Shown here one piece after another: positions 16,351-24,750 of a stretch of DNA of 48,760 nt. The position numbers and the translations under genes were made by a program. Below the pieces are notes generated by a model that did not search any database, was not told the origin of the DNA, and worked only from the letters and a program-made list of their open reading frames with translations. Origin of the DNA: Actinobacteria bacterium UBA4719 (GTDB lineage Bacteria > Actinomycetota > Actinomycetes > Actinomycetales > Dermatophilaceae); NCBI GenBank assembly GCA_002404345.1, contig DHJN01000065.1, forward strand, positions 8,891 to 57,650, written 5' to 3'. Each line of letters starts with the position of its first letter. Within the stretch, counting starts at the first letter, position 1.

Positions 16351-17178
16351 GTGCGAGAAGCAGTCATGCCCACCGCCGACCGGACCCCGCAGATCATCGC
16401 CCACCGGGGATCCAGCCGGGACCTGCCCGAGCAGACGCTCAAGGCCTACGTTCGTGCGATCGCCGAAGGTGCCGACGCTCTCGAGTGTGACGTGCGGCTT
16501 ACCGCCGACTCGCACCTGGTCTGCGTCCACGACCGCAGGGTCGACCGGACCTCAAACGGCAAGGGCCCGGTCTCCACGCTGGAGCTTGCCACCCTCGAGG
16601 GCCTGGACTTCGGCTCATGGAGGCGGGCTCACAGCTCCGAGGTGGAGATGCCTGATGCGGACCGCGAGCGGGACATGCTCCTGACGCTGCGCCGCCTGAT
16701 CGACACGGTGATGAACTGTGGTCGAGAGGTCGGGCTGGTGATCGAGACGAAGCACCCCACCCGGTACGCCGGTCAGGTCGAGCGCGAGCTGGCAACGGTT
16801 CTCAGCGAGTTCGGGCTCGACCGTGCGTATGTGCCGGGTCGTCCATATGTGCGCCTGATGTCCACCTCGCAAGTGGCGATAACCCGGATGCGACAGCTCT
16901 GCCCGCAGGTGCCGCTGGTCTATGTCATGAGGGAGAACGTGCCCCTCAGGTTCCGCGACGGGTCCCTGCCCAGGGGGGCGCGGATCGCCGGGCTGGACAA
17001 GGAGATCATTCGGCGCTGGCCCAAGACAGTGCAGAGACAGCACGATCGCGGTCACCAGGTCTATGCATGGACCGTGGATCACGAGGACGACATCGACCGG
17101 TGTCTCGAGCTGGGAGTCGACGCAATCATCTCGAACCGTCCGGCTTTTATCCGCGACTACGTCTTCGGCAAGGACTAA
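16351..17178 (+). CDS. Glycerophosphodiester phosphodiesterase
   Basis: A 275-residue TIM-barrel enzyme that splits glycerophosphodiesters to glycerol-3-phosphate and an alcohol. IIAHRGSSRDLPEQTLKAY near 15 holds the catalytic histidine and arginine. GADALECDVRLTADSHLVCVHD near 40 contributes the metal-binding glutamate and aspartate and the second histidine. VYAWTVDHEDDIDRCLELGVDAIISNRP is the conserved end. There is no signal peptide, so it acts in the cytoplasm. GTG at 16351 follows a -10-like CACGAT by 6 nt; the ATG at 16366 is the alternative. It diverges from the sigma factor gene. Confidence 0.88.
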   Translation: MREAVMPTADRTPQIIAHRGSSRDLPEQTLKAYVRAIAEGADALECDVRLTADSHLVCVHDRRVDRTSNGKGPVSTLELATLEGLDFGSWRRAHSSEVEMPDADRERDMLLTLRRLIDTVMNCGREVGLVIETKHPTRYAGQVERELATVLSEFGLDRAYVPGRPYVRLMSTSQVAITRMRQLCPQVPLVYVMRENVPLRFRDGSLPRGARIAGLDKEIIRRWPKTVQRQHDRGHQVYAWTVDHEDDIDRCLELGVDAIISNRPAFIRDYVFGKD

Positions 17179-17245
17179 TGTCACGAGCAGACCGGACAAA
17201 ATCGCCGGGGCACGAACAACACGGTGTCGAGCAGGGAGGGCGAGG

Positions 17246-17653
17246 ATGTCTGCGCATACCCTGCGGGTGCCGTGGAGCATGAGCTCTGAGGTGGACGTGC
17301 GTCGTGCGGTGGTCCTTGAGCTGCATGCCCTGGAGGTGGACACAACCATCGTCGACGAGGCCGAGATCGTGCTCTCCGAGCTGGTCGCCAACGCCGTTCG
17401 TCATGCCAAACCCCTGCCGGACGGAACGATCCGGGTGAGCTGGACGGTCAGGGCCGGCGTGGTCGAGGTCGAGGTCGCCGATGGTGGAGGACCCACCACC
17501 CCGCGTCCGGCACCGCGCGCGCTGTTGTCCGTCACTGGCCGGGGACTGCGGATCGTGCGCGGCCTCGCCCACGAGTGGGGAGTCCTGGAGGATCGCGGGG
17601 GGCGCACGGTCTGGGTCTCGCTCGGCGGCCCATCCCGCCGTCGAAGTCAGTGA
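17246..17653 (+). CDS. RsbW-like ATP-binding anti-sigma/serine kinase domain protein
   Basis: A 135-residue single GHKL ATPase domain. LSELVANAVRHA near 45 is the N box, VADGGGP near 83 the G1 box and GRGLRIVRGLAHEWGV near 104 the G2 box. Such stand-alone domains in actinobacteria phosphorylate anti-anti-sigma proteins or bind sigma factors. No partner is adjacent. The ATG at 17246 has a GGAGGGCGAGG ribosome site just upstream. The frame is open back to 17063 but that part overlaps the phosphodiesterase gene. Confidence 0.82.
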   Translation: MSAHTLRVPWSMSSEVDVRRAVVLELHALEVDTTIVDEAEIVLSELVANAVRHAKPLPDGTIRVSWTVRAGVVEVEVADGGGPTTPRPAPRALLSVTGRGLRIVRGLAHEWGVLEDRGGRTVWVSLGGPSRRRSQ

Positions 17654-17687
17654 AACCCCGCCGCCTCCCGTCAGGGCAGTGGCGCAC

Positions 17688-17693
17688 TAGGGT
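17688..17693 (+). promoter_or_regulatory. -10 box for the DUF5926 gene
   Basis: TAGGGT lies 8 nt before the GTG at 17702, consistent with a leaderless or nearly leaderless message. Confidence 0.45.
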
Positions 17694-17701
17694 TGGCTAG
17701 T

Positions 17702-18610
17702 GTGGGCAAGGCATCCAGGCGTCGCAAGGTCGGCAGCGACAACGTGCGCGGGACGCGCACCGGGGAATTTGCCGCTGGACCAGCACCGTTCGTGGCCAGA
17801 CCATTTGAGGGGATGACCGGCGAGACAGACTGGGTGGCAATGCGCGAGGTCGTTCCGGCGGCCACCGCAACCGTGTCGTTCGCGGCTGGTGCAGTCGCCG
17901 CCGATGGCCCCCAAAGCGCGACCGTGGCAACGGTGTTGCCACTCGCCTGGTCGGGTCTGCACCGCGCTGACGGTGCCGTCATGGTCGCGCTCCAGTCCGG
18001 CTCGACCACGGGTGACGCCAGCCGCGATGTCGCCCAGGCGCTTCTGGCGACTGCGGCCGCGCAACCCGGTATGCCGTTGCCGTCCGCGCCGCTTGCCACC
18101 GTTTCGACGCCGAGACTGCAGGATGTCCTGGACCCGGCGGCCCCGTTCGAGGTCACCGTTCACGACGGTTTCGACTTCTGGGTGCCGGACAAAGGCGATC
18201 TCGATGACGCAGCCACGGAGTCCCTGGAGGGCGCGAACGCCTCGGTCATCCCGACAACCAAGCTGGATTCCGCGCCGTCGGCATACTGGTGCCGGGTCGG
18301 CGAACGCACCCACCTGCGTTGGGTGCTACCCCACGACGAGGATGCCGCCACGGATGCGCTCGCCCGGCTGCACGCAGCGTCTGCGGCGTCCCTGGGCGAG
18401 GGGACCCGGCTGCTCGGGGCCTTCCGGGCGTGCGGACTGCTGGTCCCGGTCTGGGACCTCGACCCGGGCCTGGCCGGTGCTGACTACGAGAACGCGCTGG
18501 CGCAGATGGCCGTGCGCCTCGATGACGCCCTGGCTCAAACCGGTGCCCTGAGCATCGAGGAACGGCGGGCCCGCTCGGGTCTGTTGAGTCGCCAGGTAAC
18601 CCTGCGCTGA
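17702..18610 (+). CDS. DUF5926 family protein
   Basis: A 302-residue soluble protein of unknown function found across actinobacteria. The basic start GKASRRRKVG, followed by APFVARPFEGMTGETDWVAMREVVPAATATV, is the family hallmark. No catalytic motif is apparent, and the C-terminal half is acidic and Ala-rich. GTG at 17702 begins the conserved GKASRRR segment and follows a -10-like box by 8 nt. The GT2 gene starts 11 nt after its stop, so the pair is probably cotranscribed. Confidence 0.82.
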   Translation: MGKASRRRKVGSDNVRGTRTGEFAAGPAPFVARPFEGMTGETDWVAMREVVPAATATVSFAAGAVAADGPQSATVATVLPLAWSGLHRADGAVMVALQSGSTTGDASRDVAQALLATAAAQPGMPLPSAPLATVSTPRLQDVLDPAAPFEVTVHDGFDFWVPDKGDLDDAATESLEGANASVIPTTKLDSAPSAYWCRVGERTHLRWVLPHDEDAATDALARLHAASAASLGEGTRLLGAFRACGLLVPVWDLDPGLAGADYENALAQMAVRLDDALAQTGALSIEERRARSGLLSRQVTLR

Positions 18611-18621
18611 GGCCTAACGCA

Positions 18622-19476
18622 ATGAATCCCACGACGGTCGCCTCGGTCGCGGCGATCATCGCGGCCAAGGACGAAGCCGCGCGTATCGTCTCGACGATCT
18701 CTGCCGTGCGCCGGATCGACGGGGTCGACCTGGTGATCGTGGTGGATGACGGCAGCTCCGATGCGACCGCGAAACTGGCGGCTGAGGCCGGCGCAGTCGT
18801 GGTCAGTCATGTCCGCAACCGCGGCAAGGCCGCCGCCATGACTACCGGTGCCCGCACTGCCGCCGATGGGGACCGGCGCAACCCAGCGGCCTCCGGGCGG
18901 GCTCGTGAACTCCTGTTCATCGACGCCGATCTGGAGGACAGTGCCGCCAACATGGCCGTCTTGGTCGTGCCGGTCGCGTCCGGCGAGGCCGACATGACCA
19001 TCGCGGTCCTGCCGCCGCAGCGAACCTCTGGGGGCGGTCACGGGTTCGTGGTGCGGCTGGCTCGCAGCGGTATTCAGACTCTTGCCGGCTGGAATTCCAG
19101 CCAGCCGCTGTCGGGCATGCGATGTCTGTCCCGCGAGGCGTTCGAGGCCGCCTCACCCTTGGCGCGGGGTTGGGGCGTCGAGGTCGGACTCACCATCGAC
19201 GTTCTCGGCGCGGGTCTGCGAGTGCTCGAGGTCCCCTGCGAGCTTCAGCACCGGGTCACCGGCTCTGACTGGCGGGGCCAGGTCCACCGCGCCAGGCAGT
19301 ATCGCGACGTCTGGCTTGCGCTCACCGTCCGTCGTGTCCGAGCCATGCACACCGTCCGCCGTGTCCGCGCCCTGCACACCGTCCGCCGTGTCCGCGCCCT
19401 GCACATTGTCCGCCGAGTCCGCGCCCTGCACATTGTCCGCCGAGTCCGCGGTGTCACAGCCAGAGGCCGACATTAA
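18622..19476 (+). CDS. GT2 family glycosyltransferase with repetitive C-terminus
   Basis: A 284-residue GT-A enzyme. AIIAAKDEAARI, VVDDGSSDATAKLA and RNRGKAAAM form the nucleotide-sugar site, and LFIDADLED near 98 is the metal-binding DxD. GWGVEVGLTIDVL matches the C-terminal part of the domain. It resembles polyprenyl-phosphate or glucosyl-phosphoglycerate type transferases; the substrate is unknown. From about residue 235 the protein is a tandem array of the nine-residue unit VRRVRALHT, strongly basic, encoded by 27-bp DNA repeats; relatives are not expected to have this tail. The next gene encodes a GT-C mannosyltransferase, so this enzyme may make its polyprenyl-phosphate sugar donor (inference). 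Confidence 0.8.
   Translation: MNPTTVASVAAIIAAKDEAARIVSTISAVRRIDGVDLVIVVDDGSSDATAKLAAEAGAVVVSHVRNRGKAAAMTTGARTAADGDRRNPAASGRARELLFIDADLEDSAANMAVLVVPVASGEADMTIAVLPPQRTSGGGHGFVVRLARSGIQTLAGWNSSQPLSGMRCLSREAFEAASPLARGWGVEVGLTIDVLGAGLRVLEVPCELQHRVTGSDWRGQVHRARQYRDVWLALTVRRVRAMHTVRRVRALHTVRRVRALHIVRRVRALHIVRRVRGVTARGRH
19324..19452. repeat. 27-bp tandem repeat at the GT2/GT-C gene junction
   Basis: Units start at 19324, 19351, 19378, 19405 and (partial) 19432, each reading like ACCGTCCGCCGTGTCCGCGC followed by CCTGCAC. They encode (VRRVRALHT)n in the GT2 frame. The array ends at the GTG that is one possible start of the next gene. Confidence 0.93.
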
Positions 19477-21091
19477 CGTCTCGCGCTCTGACAGGTCGGT
19501 GGGTCTGCTGCGCATGGTGGCGTTGACCCTCTCGTTCGCCCTGCTCCTGCTGGTGGCGGTGGCGGGGCCCTCGGCGGCGAGACCCGGTCTCGGCCCCCGG
19601 GGTTGGGCTCCGGGGAACCTGCCCATCTCGTTGTCCTCGGCCGTGGTCACCGCGGTCCTGTGGACGGCATACCTGCTGGGGGCCCTGGCGGTTGCCGTGG
19701 GCCTGTGGGGCGGCTCGGGCAGCGGTCAGTCCTGGTCCTGGCGTTGGCCCCGGCCCTGGGTCCGCACTGGTCATCTGCTCTGGCCCGTGGCGTTGGGGGC
19801 TCTGGCGCTCTTGACCGCGCCGATCGGCTCCGCCGACCACACCAACTACGCCGCCTACGGGCGGATCGCGGCACAGGGCGGCGACCCTTACCTCGTTGCG
19901 CCGATCACCTGGGCCGGGGGGGCCGATCCGGTCACCAGTGCTGTCGAGCCGCCGTGGACGATGACACCGAGCGTCTACGGCCCTTTCGGGACGGCGTTGC
20001 AGACGCTGAGCTCCCTTGTCGGACAGGACAATCTGCGCCAGACCGTCTGGGTGTGGCAGCTGCTCATCGTGGCAGCCTGGCTGCTCGTCCGGTTCCTGTT
20101 GCGCCGCGCGGCCGTCGATGACGTGGCTCGCGCCAGGGTCGACGTGCTGTGGACGGCGAACCCCGTCCTGTTCGGCGTTGCGGTGCTCGGTGCGCACGTC
20201 GATCTGATAGCGACGGCGCTGGCTCTGGCCGCGGTCTCCTTGGCGGCGCGCCGGCCCTGGATCGCCGGCCTGGTGCTCGGAGCGGCGGTCAGCACCAAGA
20301 TCACCTACGGCATCGTGGGGCTGGCGATCCTGTGGTCCTGGCGTTCCCTGGCCCCAAGACCCTTGGTCCGCAACCTGATAGCGCTCGCGGTGTCGTCCCT
20401 GACGGTGTTCGTCTCCTTGCACGTCTGGGCGGGGCCCCATGTCTTCGAGCAGCTGCAGAAGGCTGGCAAGGGGGTCTCGTTGGCCACAGCCTGGCGCCCG
20501 GTCGTCAACCTGCTGTCCGCCGCGATGCCACTGGACGCCGCCCGCACGGTGGTGTCCGCGGCCTCCATCGTCGCGGTCATCGTGCTGGCGTGGGTGCTGT
20601 CACGTCTCGTGCCTTCGCGCTCAGCCACCCGGCAGGTCTCACCCATCCAGCAGGTCCCGACCACCCAACAGGTCCCGACCACCCAGCAGGTCCCGACCAC
20701 CCAGCAGATCTCAGCCACCCAGCAGATCTCAGCCACCCAGCAGGCGCAGTCGGCCATGACCGCGACGTTCGTGCTCGCCACGGCATACGCCCTGGGGGCT
20801 CCCTATGCCCTGCCCTGGTATGACGTGCTCACCTGGGCCACCCTCCCGCTGCTGCTTGCCACGACTCTGGACGGGATCCTGCTGGCGCGATTGACAGTGA
20901 TGGCCATGGCCTATGTCCCGGGCCGCGTGGTCGCCATGAGCCCTGACGTCGAGTCGCTGACACTGGGCTTCCGCAAGATCGTGGGTCCGCTGGCCGCGTG
21001 GCTGGTGTTGCTGGCTATCGCAGGAGTCGCGAGGCGTGGGTGGTCCCGGGTCCCGAAGGCCCCGCGACCCTCTCGTCCTCGAGCGTCCTGA
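19451..21091 (+). CDS. Polyprenol-phosphate-mannose-dependent mannosyltransferase, MptB-like
   Basis: A GT-C membrane enzyme of about 546 residues with ten or more hydrophobic helices. The first extracytoplasmic loop GSADHTNYAAYGRIAAQGGDPY carries the acidic residue typical of this class, and PPWTMTPSVYGPF is the following conserved loop. It resembles MptB/MptA alpha-1,6-mannosyltransferases, which use polyprenyl-phosphate-mannose outside the membrane to build lipoglycan mannan. An inserted loop of (VPTTQQ/ISATQQ)6 near 395-430 is repeat-encoded. The start is uncertain: GTG at 19451 overlaps the GT2 gene by 26 bp, while GTG at 19499 and ATG at 19514 lie after it. Its 3' end overlaps the convergent gene by 77 bp. 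Confidence 0.8.
   Translation: MSQPEADINVSRSDRSVGLLRMVALTLSFALLLLVAVAGPSAARPGLGPRGWAPGNLPISLSSAVVTAVLWTAYLLGALAVAVGLWGGSGSGQSWSWRWPRPWVRTGHLLWPVALGALALLTAPIGSADHTNYAAYGRIAAQGGDPYLVAPITWAGGADPVTSAVEPPWTMTPSVYGPFGTALQTLSSLVGQDNLRQTVWVWQLLIVAAWLLVRFLLRRAAVDDVARARVDVLWTANPVLFGVAVLGAHVDLIATALALAAVSLAARRPWIAGLVLGAAVSTKITYGIVGLAILWSWRSLAPRPLVRNLIALAVSSLTVFVSLHVWAGPHVFEQLQKAGKGVSLATAWRPVVNLLSAAMPLDAARTVVSAASIVAVIVLAWVLSRLVPSRSATRQVSPIQQVPTTQQVPTTQQVPTTQQISATQQISATQQAQSAMTATFVLATAYALGAPYALPWYDVLTWATLPLLLATTLDGILLARLTVMAMAYVPGRVVAMSPDVESLTLGFRKIVGPLAAWLVLLAIAGVARRGWSRVPKAPRPSRPRAS
20633..20740. repeat. Six 18-bp tandem units inside the mannosyltransferase gene
   Basis: Units CAGGTCCCGACCACCCAG and variants at 20633, 20651, 20669, 20687, 20705 and 20723. 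They encode QVPTTQ or QISATQ repeats in a loop between membrane helices, adding 36 residues in frame. Confidence 0.94.
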
Positions 21092-23264
21092 GGGCGATCG
21101 CGAGCACCAGCGGAACGGCCAGGGTGCCGCCGACGGCGGGGATCGCCGCCCCCGAGTCGTTGAGCGCAAAGCCGAGCACCCACATGACCAGGACCGCGAT
21201 GAGTCCCGACCGCAGCAGCTGGACCCGCCCGAAGGACCGACGTAGTGGGCCCGCTGCCCGGGAGGTCGGCCGGGCGAGGATGGCGGCCAACATGACGAGA
21301 CCGACCGGGACGAGCAGCGACAGCGGCTGGCCGAACAGAAGCGTGATGTTCTGGTCGAGCTTGCGGACGATGATGTCCCAGGCGCCACCGTCGATGGCGG
21401 TCTGCACGAATCTGCCCAGGTGCGAACGGGACTCGGCCGGACGGAGCCAGTCCAGCAGGCCCAGGACGACGAGGAACACCCCGATCCCACCACCGATGGC
21501 CAGCGACCGGCGCCAGGTCAGCCTGATCTGCAGAATCGTCAGGACCAGGAGGATCACGCCGGGCAGGAGTGCCGGGGGCCCACCGATGTCGCTGCCCCAC
21601 GACGGCGACATGTCGACGACGACGGCGACCAGCCCGATTCCGGCCACCGCGGCGGCGGCGATGCGGGGTCGCCGGATCGTGATCAGGTGGTTGCCCACCG
21701 CGGTGCAGAGCATCAGCGTTGCGGTGGCAAACAATGCGAACGTCACATTGCCCATCCCGTAGAACCGGCCCCCGATGACAGGTTGCAGGCCCAGCAGTGA
21801 GGAGAGCTGCAGCCGTGACCCGGTCATCACGTCGAGCGCCAGGACGGCCATCGTCGCCACGCACACCACGGCCGGCGGCCCGAACAGCCGTCGCCGCCAC
21901 GGCCCCAGGAGAGCCAGGGAAGAGATGGCAGTGCTGAACAGCGCAACGGAGGCGACCACACTGACCAAGGGCACCGAGAAGCGCCACCACGGCAGGAGGT
22001 TGGCCAGGAACGTCGACACCGGAACCGTCGCAGCAATGGTGGCTATCCGGCGGGTGACCCCCAGAAGCTGGTGGCGCTGGGCCCCGGTGCCCCACCCGCG
22101 CTTCCAGAGCACGGCGGCGATCAGATACAGCGCCACCTGGAGCAGGACCCATCCGTAGAAGAACGGTTCGACGAGGCTGTGAACCTTGTGCGAGGCCTCG
22201 TCGTAGTCAAGCAGAGCCGTACGACGCTCGACGGCCGACTTCTCGGAGTTCCCGCCTGCGGGCACGAACCGCAGTGGGGTGCCGCCCAGACTCTGCGGCG
22301 CCGGGATGCCCAGACGTTCAAGAATGGTCGGTGTCAGATCCGTGAGCTGTACGAGCCCCGGCTGTCGCGTCGAGCTCGACTCCAGCGTTCCGGCACCGAA
22401 GTGCGGCCCGGTCACGGTGATCAGGCGCAGGCGCGCGGTGACTCCCGCGTCGGCCAGGCTGGCAAGCAGAACATCCGTCCCTGCGGGTGCGGCCTTGAGC
22501 ACGGCGGCAACCCGGGCGTCGACGGCCATGACCTGCTGGGTACGACTGGTCGTCGGGCGTTGCTCATCGTGGGGGTCCACGTCGGCCGGGTCGCGGACCG
22601 GACCGACGTCGATCAGGGTTGCCGGACACCTGGCCAGAGCGGTGGCCAGGGTCGAGTCGTCGAACGCCTGGTATCGGTCCACCATCCCGTTGGCCCGGGC
22701 TGCGCCCAGTGCCGCGCCGGGGCCGACGGCCTGGAGGCAGCCGCCGTGGCTGGCAATCTGGTCGCCGAGCAGACCGAGCGGGGCATCGAACCTGGTGGCC
22801 GCGGCTGCCGCGAGGTACCCATCCCACTGCGGCACCCTGCCCGCCGTCATTCGTTCGGGCAGGGCGTGACACGGCGGCCTGGCACCATCGGGTCCGCTGC
22901 TGCCACCGCCGCCCTTGTCGCTCTCGCCGGCTTGCTCCCCGGCGGAAAGGGTCAGCCAGCCGTCCACCGGACAGGTGTTGGCGTGGACCGCGTGGACCGT
23001 CAGAGTGGCGGTCGCGCCGTCCCGTAGCAAGGACCACAGGGCCGGCGTCGACCGTGCCGAGACGTCACTCCACGACAACCCGCCGGTTCCGATGACCACC
23101 ACGGATCCGGTGAGGTCCTTGGTGGCAGCCATGGGGACCCTGCCCACTGATGAGGCGGTTCCTGCTGATGATGCCGAGGTGAGAGAGCCGACCGCCAAAG
23201 TGATCAGCAGCAGAGTGGCCAGCAGCACGGCAGCCGCGGCGGCGGGCAGTCGGCGTCGAGTCAC
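21015..23264 (-). CDS. Polytopic membrane protein with alkaline-phosphatase-like ectodomain
   Basis: About 749 residues. One N-terminal helix (LPAAAAAVLLATLLLITLAV) anchors an outer domain of roughly 350 residues, in which VVVIGTGGLSWSDVSARSTPALWSLL and LVQLTDLTPTILERLGIP resemble the alkaline phosphatase/sulfatase superfamily. The C-terminal half contains some ten hydrophobic helices. The ectodomain lacks an obvious complete metal set, so activity is uncertain. GTG at 23264 puts the start right before the anchor; an ATG at 23315 would overlap the upstream gene. The neighbouring GT2 and MptB-like genes suggest envelope glycan modification. The 3' end overlaps the convergent mannosyltransferase gene by 77 bp. 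Confidence 0.7.
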   Translation of the reverse strand: MTRRRLPAAAAAVLLATLLLITLAVGSLTSASSAGTASSVGRVPMAATKDLTGSVVVIGTGGLSWSDVSARSTPALWSLLRDGATATLTVHAVHANTCPVDGWLTLSAGEQAGESDKGGGGSSGPDGARPPCHALPERMTAGRVPQWDGYLAAAAATRFDAPLGLLGDQIASHGGCLQAVGPGAALGAARANGMVDRYQAFDDSTLATALARCPATLIDVGPVRDPADVDPHDEQRPTTSRTQQVMAVDARVAAVLKAAPAGTDVLLASLADAGVTARLRLITVTGPHFGAGTLESSSTRQPGLVQLTDLTPTILERLGIPAPQSLGGTPLRFVPAGGNSEKSAVERRTALLDYDEASHKVHSLVEPFFYGWVLLQVALYLIAAVLWKRGWGTGAQRHQLLGVTRRIATIAATVPVSTFLANLLPWWRFSVPLVSVVASVALFSTAISSLALLGPWRRRLFGPPAVVCVATMAVLALDVMTGSRLQLSSLLGLQPVIGGRFYGMGNVTFALFATATLMLCTAVGNHLITIRRPRIAAAAVAGIGLVAVVVDMSPSWGSDIGGPPALLPGVILLVLTILQIRLTWRRSLAIGGGIGVFLVVLGLLDWLRPAESRSHLGRFVQTAIDGGAWDIIVRKLDQNITLLFGQPLSLLVPVGLVMLAAILARPTSRAAGPLRRSFGRVQLLRSGLIAVLVMWVLGFALNDSGAAIPAVGGTLAVPLVLAIALRTLEDERVAGPSGPGTTHASRLLR

Positions 23265-23286
23265 GGGAGACAGGCTACGGGTCGGT

Positions 23287-23904
23287 TCAGGGCAGGACAG
23301 AGAGGTTGGCGACATGCAGCAGGGACGCCGAGGCGAGCAACAGACACAGTCCCCCGCCGACCCTGCGGATCGTGGCCAGCCTCATCCGCTTGAGCAGGGC
23401 CCGACCCAGCACCGCGCCCAGCGCCGACACCGTGGCGAGGGCAAGGAAGGCCCCGACCCCGACCGACACCGGGTCCCCGTACTTCACGACCAGCCCGGCG
23501 GTCAACAGCTGCGACAGGTCACCCCACTCGGCGACGAAGAGCACCAGGAAGCTGGCCGCGACAGCCCGCAGGCCGTGGATACCGGCCTTGGTCTTGGCCT
23601 CGAACTCATGCTCGGTCTCGGCCTCCTCGGCGTCGGCCTTGCCGGCCCCGAGGATCAGGATCAGGCCGCCGACCAGGAACATCAGGCCGGCGAAGATCTC
23701 GACCGGCGTGCGTGGCAGGTGACCGATCAGACCGCCCAGCGTCACCGCCACGACGGTCTGCACCGCGAAGGCCGCGCTCACCCCGACCCAGACCGGCAAC
23801 GGCTTGTATCGCGTGGCCAGAACCAGCGTCGCGACGAACGTCTTGTCGGGCAGCTCAATGGGGAAGATCAGCAGGAACGCGGTGGCGGCAATGGCGAGGC
23901 TCAT
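23287..23904 (-). CDS. TMEM165/GDT1 family cation transporter (UPF0016)
   Basis: A 205-residue, six-helix membrane protein with the two family signatures: FPIELPDKTFVATL near 15 and LFVAEWGDLSQLLT near 123, corresponding to E-x-G-D-[KR]-[TS]. The first copy has the variant ELPDKT. Family members carry Mn2+ or Ca2+ against protons. Between the halves is an acidic loop ADAEEAETEHEFEAKTK. ATG at 23904 directly precedes the first helix. The gene lies 22 nt upstream of the membrane-phosphatase-like gene and could supply or remove a metal needed by the envelope glycosyltransferases (inference). Confidence 0.88.
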   Translation of the reverse strand: MSLAIAATAFLLIFPIELPDKTFVATLVLATRYKPLPVWVGVSAAFAVQTVVAVTLGGLIGHLPRTPVEIFAGLMFLVGGLILILGAGKADAEEAETEHEFEAKTKAGIHGLRAVAASFLVLFVAEWGDLSQLLTAGLVVKYGDPVSVGVGAFLALATVSALGAVLGRALLKRMRLATIRRVGGGLCLLLASASLLHVANLSVLP

Positions 23905-24019
23905 GGTGAGGTCGAGCCTAGCGATCGGGCCGCGTACCTGGCTCGGGTATGACTCGTGTGCAGGCGGGCCTGCAACTGGCTCTCGCGCTGGACTGCCCGG
24001 ATGGCCAAGACCGAACCGT

Positions 24020-24049
24020 TTGGTCACGGTCCACGTCGCCCGTCACAAT
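24020..24049 (+). promoter_or_regulatory. Promoter of the GNAT gene
   Basis: TTGGTC (24020-24025) and CACAAT (24044-24049) are separated by 18 bp, and the ATG lies 6 nt further on, so the message is probably leaderless. Confidence 0.5.
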
Positions 24050-24055
24050 CGATGT

Positions 24056-24601
24056 ATGGAGATCCCGGAGACCATCGATGCCGGCCCGATCACGTTGCAG
24101 CGGTGGACGGTTGACCGCGTCGACGACCTTCACCAGGCGATCCGCGAGTCCCTGCCCGAGCTGGTGCGTTTCATGCCCTGGGCCACCGCGGACTACGACC
24201 TCGATGCCACGAAGGCCTTCCTCGAGCGGTCGCACAGCGAATGGGACGACGGCGAGAACTTCAACTACGCCATGCTCACTCCCGAGCACCACGTCGTGGG
24301 CGCATGCGGCCTCATGTCTCGTCAGGGACCGGGCGTCTTCGAGATCGGATACTGGGTTCACAGCGCGCGCGCCGGCAAGGGCTATGCCACCGCCGCCGCG
24401 TTGGCCCTCACCGAGGCAGGCTTCGCCCTGCCCGGCATCGATCGCATCGAGATCCACCACGACGTCGACAATCCGGCATCAGGACGGGTCGCAGCAAAGG
24501 CGGGATTCCACGAGCAGGGCCCGATCGAGGTGGAGACGAAGGCACCCGGCCAGTCCGGCACTCACCTCGTGTGGGCACGCCGCCGTCCGCAGCTGACCTG
24601 A
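24056..24601 (+). CDS. GNAT family N-acetyltransferase (RimJ/RimL-like)
   Basis: A 181-residue acetyl-CoA-dependent transferase. GPITLQRWTVDRVDDLHQAI at the start and FEIGYWVHSARAGKGYATAAALALTEAGF near 98 (the R/Q-x-x-G-x-A motif that binds coenzyme A) are characteristic. NPASGRVAAKAGFHEQG near 142 is the conserved NxxSxxVxxKxGF end. Relatives acetylate ribosomal protein N-termini or small amines; the target is not predictable. ATG at 24056 sits 6 nt after a -10 box. Confidence 0.88.
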   Translation: MEIPETIDAGPITLQRWTVDRVDDLHQAIRESLPELVRFMPWATADYDLDATKAFLERSHSEWDDGENFNYAMLTPEHHVVGACGLMSRQGPGVFEIGYWVHSARAGKGYATAAALALTEAGFALPGIDRIEIHHDVDNPASGRVAAKAGFHEQGPIEVETKAPGQSGTHLVWARRRPQLT

Positions 24602-24750
24602 CCGGTCATCGGTTGGGCCACCGCGCGCCGAGGTGACAACCCGCAATACGCTTGCGGTCGTGGACCTGGGCCCGGCGGCCACAGCGAGGTCACGTTGACA
24701 CCCGAGCAGCAGCAGGCGTGAGCCGTTGCCCGAACCGGAAAGGGCGCCAC

